A DNA stretch of 64,000 nucleotides, taken from assembly GCA_937922705.1 (NCBI GenBank), contig CALAIW010000017.1:1-64000 (forward strand). Reading direction: 5' to 3'. Below, piece by piece: positions 39,469 through 53,014 of the stretch. The first letter of the stretch is position 1. Each line of letters opens with the position of its first letter. Origin of the DNA: an uncultured bacterium. Lineage in GTDB: Bacteria; Atribacterota; Atribacteria; Atribacterales; Caldatribacteriaceae. A program made the position numbers and the translations under genes. The notes beneath the pieces are model-generated. The model was not told the DNA's origin. It ran no database searches and worked only from the letters and a program-made list of their open reading frames with translations.

Positions 39469-40917
39469 CTACTCACCACTTGTAAGTTCTCGAAGAAGGA
39501 GATTCTTCACCACTTCAGGGTTTGCTTGACCTTTGGTTACCTTCATAACCTGTCCGATAAGGAAATGTAACGCTTTATCCTTCCCCCCAAGATAATCAGC
39601 CACACTTTGTGGATTTTCCTCTATAACCTGGCGAACAATTTTCTCAAGGTCTCGTTCGCTTGTCAGGAAAGAAATGCCCTTCTTAGCCATAACTTCCCTG
39701 GCACTCATCCCAGTGGCAAACATCTCCTCAAAAATCCCCTTCGCCAGAGAAATACCAATCTCCTTTCGTTCCACCATCCTCAAGAGTTCGGCAAGCATTC
39801 CAGGAGTCACCTTGCTCTCCCGAATAGTCATGTTAAAGGCGTTCAGATTCTTCAAGACTTCCGTAAGGACAAAATTGCAAACCGTTCGAGGAGCAGGAAA
39901 CTCCCGGACACAGGCTTCGAAGAACTCCGCAAGATCTTTATCTTGAACAAGAATATGAGCTTCTGGTTCGGCAAGTTCATACTCCCGCATGAAGCGCTCC
40001 TTCTTCTGCAAGGGTAACTCAGGAATTGTAGCTTTTATTTCCTCAAGCATATCCTGAGGAATCCGGAAAGGTAAAAGATCTGGGTCAGGAAAGTACCGAT
40101 AATCCTCAGCCTCTTCTTTCCCTCGAGAAGGAACAGTAACCTGGCGAACCTCATCCCAGTGACGAGTTTCCTGAACAGGAAATTTGCCTTCTCTCAAAAG
40201 CGCAGCTTGCCTTTCCACTTCGTAACTCAAAGCTCGAAAAACAGAGCGAAAAGAGTTCATGTTCTTAATCTCTACCTTTGCTCCCTGAGTATCGGGGGAT
40301 AAAGAAACAGAAACATTAGCATCACAGCGAAGCGAACCCTCCTCCATGTTTCCATCGCTTACCCCAAGGTATCGTACGATACTTCGGAGCATGATAAGGC
40401 ACTCCTTGGCCTCCTCAGGAGAATGAAGGTCGGGTTCAGTCACAATCTCTACAAGGGGAATACCAGCTCGGTTAAAGTCAACTCCGGAAACATTCCTCTC
40501 TACACCAAGACCCTCATGGACAAGTTTTCCTGCGTCCTCCTCCACATGTACTCTTCGAATGCGAACCTTCCTCCTCTCTCCCTCAAGGGCAAACTCGAGC
40601 ACCCCCCGTACCCCAATGGGAAAATCGTATTGAGAAATCTGGTACCCCTTAGGAAGGTCAGGATAGAAGTAGTTTTTTCGGTGAAACACCACTTCGGGAA
40701 GAATCTCGCAACGGAGAGCAAGGGCAGTCTTAATAGCAAGCTCTAAGGCCTTTCTATTAAGTACTGGGAGTGCTCCAGGGAGCCCCATGCAGACCGGACA
40801 CACCAGAGTGTTCGGCGTTTTTCCGATGTAGTCGGTGCTGCAACGGCAGAACATCTTTGCCTGAGTCAAAAGTTGACAGTGTACCTCAAGGCCAATGGTG
40901 ACATAAACTCCCTCCAT
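39469..40917 (-). CDS. gatB: Asp-tRNA(Asn)/Glu-tRNA(Gln) amidotransferase subunit B
   Basis: [59 protein letters not shown]. Confidence 0.96.
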   Translation of the reverse strand: MEGVYVTIGLEVHCQLLTQAKMFCRCSTDYIGKTPNTLVCPVCMGLPGALPVLNRKALELAIKTALALRCEILPEVVFHRKNYFYPDLPKGYQISQYDFPIGVRGVLEFALEGERRKVRIRRVHVEEDAGKLVHEGLGVERNVSGVDFNRAGIPLVEIVTEPDLHSPEEAKECLIMLRSIVRYLGVSDGNMEEGSLRCDANVSVSLSPDTQGAKVEIKNMNSFRSVFRALSYEVERQAALLREGKFPVQETRHWDEVRQVTVPSRGKEEAEDYRYFPDPDLLPFRIPQDMLEEIKATIPELPLQKKERFMREYELAEPEAHILVQDKDLAEFFEACVREFPAPRTVCNFVLTEVLKNLNAFNMTIRESKVTPGMLAELLRMVERKEIGISLAKGIFEEMFATGMSAREVMAKKGISFLTSERDLEKIVRQVIEENPQSVADYLGGKDKALHFLIGQVMKVTKGQANPEVVKNLLLRELTSGE

Positions 40918-40918
40918 T

Positions 40919-42406
40919 CTATGACCTCCTTTGCTGCCCAATCTCGGGGAGGGGAAGAGGAAGGGAGAGCATTTGCTCAAGGAAAAGAGCAAGACCAAAG
41001 AGCACTCCTTCCTGGAATGGACCAGCGATAATTTGCAATCCCACCGGAAGGTTATCAACATACCCACAATTAAGAGATAGAGCAGGAATTCCTGCCATTG
41101 CCGAAGGAATGGTAAACACATCAGCAAGGTACATCTCATAGGGGTTTTTAGTGCGCTCTCCAAGGAAGAAGGGAAAAACCGGAGAAACAGGAGTTATAAG
41201 AAGATGGCATTCCTGGAAAGCTCTCTCAAAATCCTGCCGCACAAGAGTGCGCACCTTCATGCCCTTAAGGTAATAAGCATCGTAGTAACCAGAACTCAGA
41301 GAGTAAGTTCCAAGAAGAATTCGCCGTTTCACTTCAGCCCCAAAGCCAGATGTACGTGTTCTAAAGTACATGTCCTGAAGCGTTCCCTCTCCGCCTTCCC
41401 TCAAGCCGTAGAGCACACCATCATACCGGGCAAGATTCGAACTTGCTTCAGAAGGTGCCACGATGTAGTATGCCTCAAGAGCATAGCTCGTGTGTGGGAG
41501 AGAAACTTCCCGAATTGTCAGACCTTCTTTTTCCAGACCCTTGAGAACTTCTTCAATAGTACCTACAATACGGGAATCTACTCCCTCAGAAAAATATTCC
41601 CTGGGAAGACCAATGATCATTTTTCGAACCTCTTCTTCCTGAGGTATCTCGGCTCGGGAAAAAGGTGGATAAGGAGCACAGGTAGAATCCCTTTCATCCC
41701 TACCACTTATAATTTCAAAAAGAGTGATAGTGTCCTCAACAGTTCGAGCCATAGGACCAATCTGATCCAGAGAAGAAGCAAAGCTTACAAGCCCATATCG
41801 CGAAACCCTTCCGTAGGTCGGACGAAGTCCAACAATGCCACAGAAAGCCGCTGGTTGACGTACCGAACCTCCCGTATCGGATCCCAGGGCTAAAGGAGCC
41901 TCAAGCGAAGCCAGAGCCGCTGCTGATCCTCCACTTGACCCTCCCGGAACTCGTTCAAGATCAAAGGGATTCCTGGTGGGACCATAAGCACTGTTTTCCG
42001 TCGAAGAACCCATAGCAAATTCATCCATGTTCGTTTTTCCAAGAATAATAGCCCCCGCTGCTTCAAGACGTTCTATAACCGTTGCGTTGTACGGAGGGAT
42101 ATACCCCTCAAGAATCCGGGAAGCACAGGTCGTCGGAATCCCAAGCGTACAGATATTGTCCTTAATAGCTATAGGTATACCCCAGAGAGGAGGACAAACA
42201 CTCCTGTCTCTTCCTTCCTCCTCGAGCTTTTGTGCTCGGGCGAAAGCTCTATCTTCGTTGACAAAAAGGAAAGCATGGAGAAGGGAATCAACCTCACGAA
42301 TGCGCTCCAAAAATATCGTAAGGAGTTCTCGCGGTACCAATTCTCCTTTCGCAAAGAGGTCTTGGTAGTCCCGAATGGTAAAGTTTCTAAAGTCGCGGAG
42401 ATTCAT
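40919..42406 (-). CDS. gatA: Asp-tRNA(Asn)/Glu-tRNA(Gln) amidotransferase subunit A
   Basis: Amidase signature [44 protein letters not shown]. Confidence 0.96.
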   Translation of the reverse strand: MNLRDFRNFTIRDYQDLFAKGELVPRELLTIFLERIREVDSLLHAFLFVNEDRAFARAQKLEEEGRDRSVCPPLWGIPIAIKDNICTLGIPTTCASRILEGYIPPYNATVIERLEAAGAIILGKTNMDEFAMGSSTENSAYGPTRNPFDLERVPGGSSGGSAAALASLEAPLALGSDTGGSVRQPAAFCGIVGLRPTYGRVSRYGLVSFASSLDQIGPMARTVEDTITLFEIISGRDERDSTCAPYPPFSRAEIPQEEEVRKMIIGLPREYFSEGVDSRIVGTIEEVLKGLEKEGLTIREVSLPHTSYALEAYYIVAPSEASSNLARYDGVLYGLREGGEGTLQDMYFRTRTSGFGAEVKRRILLGTYSLSSGYYDAYYLKGMKVRTLVRQDFERAFQECHLLITPVSPVFPFFLGERTKNPYEMYLADVFTIPSAMAGIPALSLNCGYVDNLPVGLQIIAGPFQEGVLFGLALFLEQMLSLPLPLPEIGQQRRS

Positions 42407-42714
42407 GACAGCTTCTCTTCTTTCTCTACAACTTTAGGAACGATAAAATACCTGCCCGCCGCACAGGGAGCATGCTTGAGAACAAGGTCACTCCCCTGCC
42501 AATCTACAGGTTCATCCGGGTTCATAGGAGGTTGACTCCAAGAAATATGGGATGTCGGGGAAACATCCTCAAGATCAAGCTCGTTAAGCTTTTCAAAGTG
42601 AGCAATGATATCACTAATATCCTGGAAAAATCGGGTAAGTTCCTCCTCCGAGAAGGAAAGCTTCGCAAGCTGAGCAATTTTCCGAACCTCCTCGAGAGAT
42701 ACATGCCCAGGCAT
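42403..42714 (-). CDS. gatC: Asp-tRNA(Asn)/Glu-tRNA(Gln) amidotransferase subunit C
   Basis: VSLEEVRKIAQLAKLSFSEEELTRFFQDISDIIAHFEKLNELD; 4-nt overlap with gatA. Confidence 0.93.
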   Translation of the reverse strand: MPGHVSLEEVRKIAQLAKLSFSEEELTRFFQDISDIIAHFEKLNELDLEDVSPTSHISWSQPPMNPDEPVDWQGSDLVLKHAPCAAGRYFIVPKVVEKEEKLS

Positions 42715-42718
42715 AGAC

Positions 42719-46032
<3,314 letters not shown>

Positions 46033-46044
46033 TCTCCACCACCT

Positions 46045-47583
46045 TCATTCCCATTCAATTGTTGCAGGGGGTTTAGAGGTAATGTCGTAGACTACCCGCC
46101 CGATGCCTGCTACCTCGTTCACAATACGCCGGGCAATAACATCGAGTGTATCATAGGAAATTCGTGCCCAGTCAGCAGTCATACCATCCTCACTCATCAC
46201 CGCTCTAATAACCCCCACGTACTTGTACGTCCGCTCATCCCCCATAACGCCAACACTTCGCACCGGCACAAGAACTCCAAAGGACTGCCAAAGCTTCCTG
46301 TAAATTGGAGACTTTCGGAGTTCTTGATCGATAATGGCATCCATATCCCGGAGAATAGCAAGTCGCTCTTCGGTAACCTCTCCAATAATCCTGACCGCAA
46401 GACCTGGACCAGGGAAAGGCTGCCGCCAAACAATTTCTTCTGGAATCCCAAGCTCTATGGCAAGCTTTCGAACCTCATCTTTAAAGAGAAACCGCAAAGG
46501 TTCAAGAACTTTAAGACGCATGTGCTCGGGAAGGCCACCAACGTTATGGTGTGTTTTTATGCGTGCTGATGGTCCCCACACCGAGACACTCTCAATGACA
46601 TCAGGATATGTTGTCCCCTGCAAAAGATATGTTACGTTGCCAAGCTTTTTTGCCTCATCTTCAAATATTTCCACGAAAACTCGACCAATGATTTTCCTTT
46701 TTTCTTCAGGATCCACAACCCCTTGAAGAGCAGAAAGGAACCTTTCCCGAGCATCTACATAGATGACACGTTCCTTTCCAAGGAGCGCCCGCATGCTTGA
46801 GAGAACCTGTTCAGCCTCTCCCTTCCGAAGGAGACCATTGTTCACAAAGATACAACTCAACTGATCCCCAATAGCACGGTAGGTCAAAACTGCAGCAGTA
46901 ACCGAATCAACCCCTCCACTAAGCGCACAAACCACATGCTCTTTCTGTACTTCATTTCGTATGAATTGGATTTGCTGCTTCACGATAGATTCGGGAGTCC
47001 ATTCGGGACGACAACCACAAATACCAAGGACAAAATTTGCCAGGATTTCTTTTCCAAGGGGGGTGTGAGAGACTTCGGGATGGAACTGAATTCCCCAGAT
47101 TTTTCCGCTTTTATCCCGAACAGCAGCATATTCACACCCTTCCGTGCGGGCAACACAAACAAAGCCCTCCGGAATCTCTTTGACACTGTCTCCGTGGCTC
47201 ATCCAGCACACCATTTCACTTCCAAGCCCCTCGAAAAGTCCACCCCGTTCAAGGACAAAAAGAAGAGCCCTTCCGTATTCCCGGCTATGGGACCGAATAA
47301 CTTTCCCCCCAAGGGTACTCACAAGAAGCTGCATACCATAGCAGATACCAAGAACAGGCTTTCCACTCTCGAGAACCCCCTCAGGGAGGCAAGGAGCCCG
47401 TTCATCAGTGACACTATAAGGACTCCCAGAGAGGATAATGCCTTTGATGTCTGGTTGGTCAAGTGAGGGACAACCCTGCATGTGGTACGGCCATATCTCG
47501 CAGTATACCTGAAGTTCCCGAATACGACGGGCAATGAGTTGGGTATACTGGGACCCAAAGTCAAGGATAACAATCTTATCCAC
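46045..47583 (-). CDS. guaA: GMP synthase (glutamine-hydrolysing)
   Basis: Class I GATase: GICYGMQLL, QFHPEVSHT; ALSGGVDSVTAAVL; GPGLAVRIIGEVT; C-terminal YDITSKPPATIEWE. Confidence 0.97.
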   Translation of the reverse strand: MDKIVILDFGSQYTQLIARRIRELQVYCEIWPYHMQGCPSLDQPDIKGIILSGSPYSVTDERAPCLPEGVLESGKPVLGICYGMQLLVSTLGGKVIRSHSREYGRALLFVLERGGLFEGLGSEMVCWMSHGDSVKEIPEGFVCVARTEGCEYAAVRDKSGKIWGIQFHPEVSHTPLGKEILANFVLGICGCRPEWTPESIVKQQIQFIRNEVQKEHVVCALSGGVDSVTAAVLTYRAIGDQLSCIFVNNGLLRKGEAEQVLSSMRALLGKERVIYVDARERFLSALQGVVDPEEKRKIIGRVFVEIFEDEAKKLGNVTYLLQGTTYPDVIESVSVWGPSARIKTHHNVGGLPEHMRLKVLEPLRFLFKDEVRKLAIELGIPEEIVWRQPFPGPGLAVRIIGEVTEERLAILRDMDAIIDQELRKSPIYRKLWQSFGVLVPVRSVGVMGDERTYKYVGVIRAVMSEDGMTADWARISYDTLDVIARRIVNEVAGIGRVVYDITSKPPATIEWE

Positions 47584-47586
47584 CTT

Positions 47587-48747
47587 CTATCGCCCCATTC
47601 CTACACCCTGCTCTCTCTGGAGTTGTTTCCCCTCCGTCCAAATGCTTGGTGCAATGGCAATTGTGACCTTCTGCATCTCCCGAATATTTCGAACTCCAAG
47701 CGAACCCATGGCAACCCTAAGGGCCCCAATAAGGTTCATGGTACCATCAGTAACCGTACTCGGACCAAAAAGAATTTCCTTGAGGGACCCCTTAATGCCA
47801 ACCTTTACAAGCGTTCCTCGAGGAAGAGCAGGATCAGGCGTCGCCATCCCCCAGTGATGCCCTCGACCAGGAGCTTCTTCTGCTGCTGCCAAAGGCGAAC
47901 CGATCATAACCGCATCAGCACCACTGGCAATAGCCTTAGCAATATCTCCGCCAACACGCATTCCTCCATCAGTAATTACTGCAACATACCGACCGGTATC
48001 CTTAAAATAATCATCTCGAGCTGCTGCCACATCAACAGTGGCTGTAACTTGAGGGACTCCGATACCAAGAACTGCTCTCGTAGTGCAGGCTGCTCCAGGA
48101 CCAATGCCAACAAGTATTCCACTTACGCCAGCCCGCATAAGCTCCAAAGCCACCTCATAAGTTGCGCAGTTTCCCACAACGACAGGCACAGGGACTTCGC
48201 GACAGAATTTTTCAAGATCCAGAGCCCGTAGCGAAGACGAGAAATACTTAAGAGTGGTTACGGTAGACTGGATAACAAGGATATCAAGTCCTGCCTGGAT
48301 TGCTTTCTTGCCGATGGCTTCAGCCTGAAGAGGAGTCACAGAAGCAGCAGCAAGAACATTCTGAGCCTTAATTTCCTCAACACAGCGCACTACAAGCTTT
48401 TCCTTAATCGGTTCCTGATATACCCGCTGGAGCACCACTGCAACCTTATCTTTTGGCTGATTGATGATCTCCTCAATTACTGCATAGGGATCCTCATATC
48501 GAGTAAAAATTCCCTCAAGATTCAGGACTCCAAGGGCACCAAGTTTCCCAAGCTCTACTGCCATTCGAGGATCCACCACACCATCCATAGCGGCGCCAAG
48601 AAGGGGTACAGCAAGCGCTATTGGACCAATCGAGGTGGAAATGTCAACATCTCGGGGATCAATAGTAACGTTGCCAGGAACAAGAGACACATCATCAAAA
48701 CCAAAGGTCATTCGAGCTTTCCTGTTCCTTCCCAGAAAGTACTCCAT
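47587..48747 (-). CDS. GuaB3-family IMP dehydrogenase-related protein (no CBS domains)
   Basis: [99 protein letters not shown]; ~390 aa with no CBS insertion. Confidence 0.88.
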   Translation of the reverse strand: MEYFLGRNRKARMTFGFDDVSLVPGNVTIDPRDVDISTSIGPIALAVPLLGAAMDGVVDPRMAVELGKLGALGVLNLEGIFTRYEDPYAVIEEIINQPKDKVAVVLQRVYQEPIKEKLVVRCVEEIKAQNVLAAASVTPLQAEAIGKKAIQAGLDILVIQSTVTTLKYFSSSLRALDLEKFCREVPVPVVVGNCATYEVALELMRAGVSGILVGIGPGAACTTRAVLGIGVPQVTATVDVAAARDDYFKDTGRYVAVITDGGMRVGGDIAKAIASGADAVMIGSPLAAAEEAPGRGHHWGMATPDPALPRGTLVKVGIKGSLKEILFGPSTVTDGTMNLIGALRVAMGSLGVRNIREMQKVTIAIAPSIWTEGKQLQREQGVGMGR

Positions 48748-48774
48748 AGACCTCACCCTTATTCCTCAAGTTTG

Positions 48775-50340
48775 TTAAGCTTCCACAATAATGGTCTCAG
48801 TTGTAAGCACAAGAGAAGCTACACTCGTCGCATTTTGCAAAGCAACTCGAAGCACCTTTGCAGGATCAACAATGCCTGCTTTAAACATGTCAACGAAAGT
48901 CCCTTGTAAAGCATCAAACCCGACATTTCTTTCGCATTCTTTCACTTTTTCTGCTACAAGAGGCCCTTGGTACCCTGCATTTGCAGCAATTTGTCTTACT
49001 GGCTCTTCCAGAGCCCGGCGTACAATATCGAATCCAACACGTTCATTACCACTGACGGTAACTCCTCGCAATTCCTCCGCTATGCGGAGAAAGACTGTCC
49101 CTCCACCCGGAACAACACCTTCCTCAAGAGCCGCCCTCACTGCTCCAAGCGCATCCTCAAGGTGCTGCTTTTTCTCCTTGAGCTCCACCTCGGTAGGGGC
49201 ACCAACCCGAATAATGGCAGCCTTTCGTAGGACAGAAGCAAGGCGCCTTTCGTACCATTCTCTTTCATAAGCCGTAGTGGAGCTTTCAATCCGGGTACGA
49301 ATTTGCCAAATTCGTTCTTCAATGTCCTTTTGCTTCCCCTTGCTACCGACGATGGTTGTCTTTTTCTCGGTAATCCGAACTCTTTCCGCTTCCCCCAAAA
49401 GCTCCAGAGGAACTTTCTCGAGCTTCATGCCAAGATCCTGCAAAATCACCTGGCCACCGGAAAGCACAGCGATGTCTCCAAGGACCTCTTTCTGGCGTTC
49501 CCCAAATTCTGGAGCTTTTACCGCTGCAACTTGAATAGCTCCCCTGAGTTTATTCACCACAAGAAAAGCAAGAGCTTCTCCCCCAAGCTCATCAACAATG
49601 AGAAGAAGCGGACGTCCAGTCTGCAAGATCCTCTCAAGGAGAGGAAGCAGAACCGAAGCATTATAAACTTTATAGTCCGAGATAAGAATAAAGGGGTTCT
49701 CAAGAATGGCCTCATTCCGTTCGAGGTCAGTCACAAAATAGGGGGAAAGAAAACCTCGTTCAAACTCTATCCCCTCAACCACTTCAAGCGTAGTTTCAGT
49801 AGTCTTTGATTCCTCAAGGGTAATAATTCCTTCCCTTCCCACCTTTTGCAAGGCAGAAGCGATCAATTCTCCCAGGAAACCATCCCGAGCAGCGATAGAG
49901 GCTACTTCAAAGATGTACCGTTCATCATCAAGGGGAACACTCCACTCCTTAAGCTTTTCAAGAACAATTCCTAAAGCCTTTTCCATTCCTCTTCGGATCC
50001 ACACAGGGTTATGCAAAGAAAGAAGGGCTTTCATACCCTCTTCAACCATTTTCTGGGCAAGAACAATCGCCGTTGTAGTCCCATCACCAGTTGCCTCATT
50101 AGTTCGCTCTGCCACTTCTTGAAGTAACTTTACCCCAACATTTTCGAAAACACTAGAAAGGGTAACTTCACGAGCGATGGTCACGCCATCACTTGTTGCA
50201 AGAGGGAGGCCACTACTTTGTTCAAGAAGAATGGTTTTCCCCCGTGGTCCAAGAGTTACTCGCACCGCACTAGCCAGTGCTTGCATGCCCTGTGCAAGAG
50301 CTTGACGAGCCTCGTCTCCAAAAAGCAAAACCTTTGCCAT
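48775..50340 (-). CDS. GroEL-like (group I) chaperonin lacking the GGM tail
   Basis: VRVTLGPRGKTILLEQS, EVAERTNEATGDGTTTAIVLAQ, EEGVVPGGGTVFLRIAEEL, ends SLVLTTETIIVEA. Confidence 0.92.
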   Translation of the reverse strand: MAKVLLFGDEARQALAQGMQALASAVRVTLGPRGKTILLEQSSGLPLATSDGVTIAREVTLSSVFENVGVKLLQEVAERTNEATGDGTTTAIVLAQKMVEEGMKALLSLHNPVWIRRGMEKALGIVLEKLKEWSVPLDDERYIFEVASIAARDGFLGELIASALQKVGREGIITLEESKTTETTLEVVEGIEFERGFLSPYFVTDLERNEAILENPFILISDYKVYNASVLLPLLERILQTGRPLLLIVDELGGEALAFLVVNKLRGAIQVAAVKAPEFGERQKEVLGDIAVLSGGQVILQDLGMKLEKVPLELLGEAERVRITEKKTTIVGSKGKQKDIEERIWQIRTRIESSTTAYEREWYERRLASVLRKAAIIRVGAPTEVELKEKKQHLEDALGAVRAALEEGVVPGGGTVFLRIAEELRGVTVSGNERVGFDIVRRALEEPVRQIAANAGYQGPLVAEKVKECERNVGFDALQGTFVDMFKAGIVDPAKVLRVALQNATSVASLVLTTETIIVEA

Positions 50341-50399
50341 AAAGTCACCTCTTTGCGTCTCAGACATGCAAGAATGATACCGCAGAATCTTTCCCAAAT

Positions 50400-51443
50400 T
50401 CAACCTGAGGGAGCTTGCTTTTCTCCAAGAGAAAGCTGGGGAATTGGATCGATTTCAAGACCGTCCCTTCTCCCCCGAAGGAAATGAAAAAGACCACAAG
50501 CTCCAACCATTGCTGCATTGTCCGTACAGAACTTATGCGAGGGAAAGAGTACCCGTACGTTTTTCTTGTCCCCCTCTTCTTGCATGACCTCTCGCAAGCG
50601 ATGATTCGCGGCTACTCCGCCCCCAACCACAAGAAGACGATATCCTGTGATCTCTACAGCCCGGAATGCTTTCTTCACAAGGCTTCGAATCACACTTTCC
50701 TGGAAAGAAGCTGCAAGATCGGCAAGAAGAGAGGTCCTCTCCCGCCCTTCAAGGGTAAGTTGAGCAAAAACCCTCGCTACAGCAGTCTTCAAACCACTGA
50801 AACTAAAATCAAGCGTGTCCTCGTCCTCGAGGCCAACTCGAAAAGCAAAACGTTTCCCGTTCCCACTTTTACTCAATTGATCAATGATCGGTCCTCCAGG
50901 ATAGCCAAGACCAAGAAGACGTGCAACTTTGTCGTACGCCTCTCCAGCTGCGTCATCCCTTGTTCTCCCAAGGAGCGTATATTTCCCCCACTCCGAAACA
51001 GCAAAGAGTTCCGTATGTCCTCCCGACACGATAAGTGCCACAAAGGGAGGAGAGACTTCAGGATGTTCAAGACGTATAGCAAAAATGTGACCTTCGATGT
51101 GGTTCACTCCTACTAGAGGCTTTTTAAGCGCAAAAGAAAGTGCCTTCGCAAGACATACTCCCATAAGGAGTGCCCCAAGAAGTCCTGGGCCTTGGGTTAC
51201 AGCGAAAACGTCGATATCCTTCAGGGTAACCCCTGCTTCCTCAAGAGCTTTGTGGAGTACCAAGGGAAGAACCTCAAGGTGCTTTCGAGAGGCAATCTCG
51301 GGAACAATACCCCCAAAAGCTCGGTGAACGTCAATCTGACTTGAAACGATGTTTGAAAGGACCTCAAAACGCTCGTTAATGATAGCAACACAACTATCAT
51401 CACAACTTGTCTCAATACCCAAAACAAGGAGAGGATGCTTCAT
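50400..51443 (-). CDS. tsaD: tRNA N6-adenosine threonylcarbamoyltransferase
   Basis: LGIETSCDDSCVAI, GGIVPEIASRKHLE, HIEGHIFA, SGGHTELF, GGVAANHRLRE. Confidence 0.96.
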   Translation of the reverse strand: MKHPLLVLGIETSCDDSCVAIINERFEVLSNIVSSQIDVHRAFGGIVPEIASRKHLEVLPLVLHKALEEAGVTLKDIDVFAVTQGPGLLGALLMGVCLAKALSFALKKPLVGVNHIEGHIFAIRLEHPEVSPPFVALIVSGGHTELFAVSEWGKYTLLGRTRDDAAGEAYDKVARLLGLGYPGGPIIDQLSKSGNGKRFAFRVGLEDEDTLDFSFSGLKTAVARVFAQLTLEGRERTSLLADLAASFQESVIRSLVKKAFRAVEITGYRLLVVGGGVAANHRLREVMQEEGDKKNVRVLFPSHKFCTDNAAMVGACGLFHFLRGRRDGLEIDPIPQLSLGEKQAPSG

Positions 51444-51937
51444 TTCTTCTCCTCCACCACAAAATCCTTTCGCATAACAAGGGCATCTTCCCCATCAGCA
51501 TAGTACCTTGCACGTACTCCAATCACCCGAAAACCAAACTTCTGGTAAAGTGTCTGTGCCCTCGTGTTACTTGTGCGAACTTCAAGGAGTATGTAGCGAC
51601 ATCCACAAGCTCGAGCATACTCAAGAGCATACTGAAAAAGCTTTTTTCCAAAGCCCTTACCCCGATATCTGGGATGAATAGCAAAGGTAGTAATATGCCC
51701 TTCTTCCCAGAGGATCCAAAGACCAATGTACCCAATAACCCTCCCCTCAAATAAGGCCACAAAGTAAGAGGCAACACGGTTAGAGAGCTCGCTAAGGAAA
51801 AGTGAATATGACCATGGTTGGGGAAACGAACGCCGCTCAATAGCTATCACATAGGGCAGATGATGAGCCTTCATTTCCACAATCTGGAAATTTCCGTTAT
51901 CGAGAAGCACTTTCTCGTTCGAAAACTCTGGAACCAT
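51440..51937 (-). CDS. rimI: Ribosomal-protein-alanine N-acetyltransferase
   Basis: GNAT motifs: IERRSFPQPWSYSLFLSEL, ITTFAIHPRYRGKGFGKKLFQYALEYARACGCRYILLEVRTSNTRAQTLYQKFGF. Confidence 0.92.
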   Translation of the reverse strand: MVPEFSNEKVLLDNGNFQIVEMKAHHLPYVIAIERRSFPQPWSYSLFLSELSNRVASYFVALFEGRVIGYIGLWILWEEGHITTFAIHPRYRGKGFGKKLFQYALEYARACGCRYILLEVRTSNTRAQTLYQKFGFRVIGVRARYYADGEDALVMRKDFVVEEKK

Positions 51938-52568
51938 AGAGAGGAAGCATGGAGAATATATTTTCAGTACTTCCACCTTTCCGCTCTTCAAAGAGAATAA
52001 CAAGCTCAAGCGGATCCGGAATAGCCTGAGAAGGATCAGCACAGAAAATCCCAGCTCGTACAAAAAGCTCCCAGAGGTTACGCCATGGGGTTACCACGAA
52101 AACATCGTTTCTCCCCTTATACTGCGCAAGGAAATCTTCAGGAGATCCTACCTGGAAAGAAGAAAGAGAAGTTGCACCTTTCTGGAATTCCACCCAGAAA
52201 ACCTCTCCTTTTCGGTGAAAGATAACTGGCACTACAACTTCAAACTGACCCGTATCCAACCTTCGGGCAAGACTTGCCAGAACTTCAAACGTAGAGAAAC
52301 CCCCAAGAGGGACCTGAAGCGCATAAGCAAGACCTTTAGCAATAATAGCACCGACCTTAACCCCAGTAAATGACCCTGGACCAAGACCAACAACAATACC
52401 CTCAAGGTGTTCCCGAAAAGAGAAACGCGCATCAAGAAGCTCAAGATACTGCATGAGAAGAAGAGAATGACTTGCTCTTGTGTACTCTGTAACCCGGAAA
52501 AATACCTCCTTCCCCTCAACCAGCGCAACTCCAAGCCATGGAGTACTTGTATCGAAGGCCAAAATCAT
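51897..52568 (-). CDS. tsaB: tRNA t6A synthesis protein TsaB
   Basis: ILAFDTSTPWLGVALVEG, IVVGLGPGSFTGVKVGAIIAKGLAYALQVPLGGFSTFE; tsaE-tsaB-rimI-tsaD cluster. Confidence 0.93.
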   Translation of the reverse strand: MILAFDTSTPWLGVALVEGKEVFFRVTEYTRASHSLLLMQYLELLDARFSFREHLEGIVVGLGPGSFTGVKVGAIIAKGLAYALQVPLGGFSTFEVLASLARRLDTGQFEVVVPVIFHRKGEVFWVEFQKGATSLSSFQVGSPEDFLAQYKGRNDVFVVTPWRNLWELFVRAGIFCADPSQAIPDPLELVILFEERKGGSTENIFSMLPLYGSRVFERESASR

Positions 52569-53011
52569 ACTTTACCCCCTGCAAAGGATACCTCAATCCT
52601 CCGCGTTTGCTCACCGGTTACGACAATATGGACCACAAAAAACGGAGGGGAAAAGAAGGAGAGAAACTTCCCACCCCATTCAATGGCAATGATTCCGTCC
52701 CTTTCGAGATACTCTTCAAAACCAAGGTCGACAACTTCACCCCAGTCTCCTAGACGGTAAAAATCCATATGGTAGAGGGGGAAAGGATCCCCAAGATACT
52801 CGTGGATAAGACCAAAGGTTGGACTTCGAACCTGCTCCTCACTAATTCCAAGGGCTTTTGCCATTCCTTTCACAAAAACGGTTTTCCCTGCTCCTAATTC
52901 TCCCTCAAGAAGCACAAGAGAAGGAGCCTTGCACAGGCTTACGACAAAATCCTTGCCTCGCCTCTTTGTTTCCTCCTCACTTTTCGTCTCCCAGAGAGCA
53001 ACCTGATCCAT
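52565..53011 (-). CDS. tsaE: tRNA t6A synthesis ATPase TsaE
   Basis: LLEGELGAGKTVFVKGMAKALGISEEQVRSPTFGLIHEYLG, YHMDFYRLG, IIAIEWGGK. Confidence 0.95.
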   Translation of the reverse strand: MDQVALWETKSEEETKRRGKDFVVSLCKAPSLVLLEGELGAGKTVFVKGMAKALGISEEQVRSPTFGLIHEYLGDPFPLYHMDFYRLGDWGEVVDLGFEEYLERDGIIAIEWGGKFLSFFSPPFFVVHIVVTGEQTRRIEVSFAGGKV

Positions 53012-53014
53012 AGG

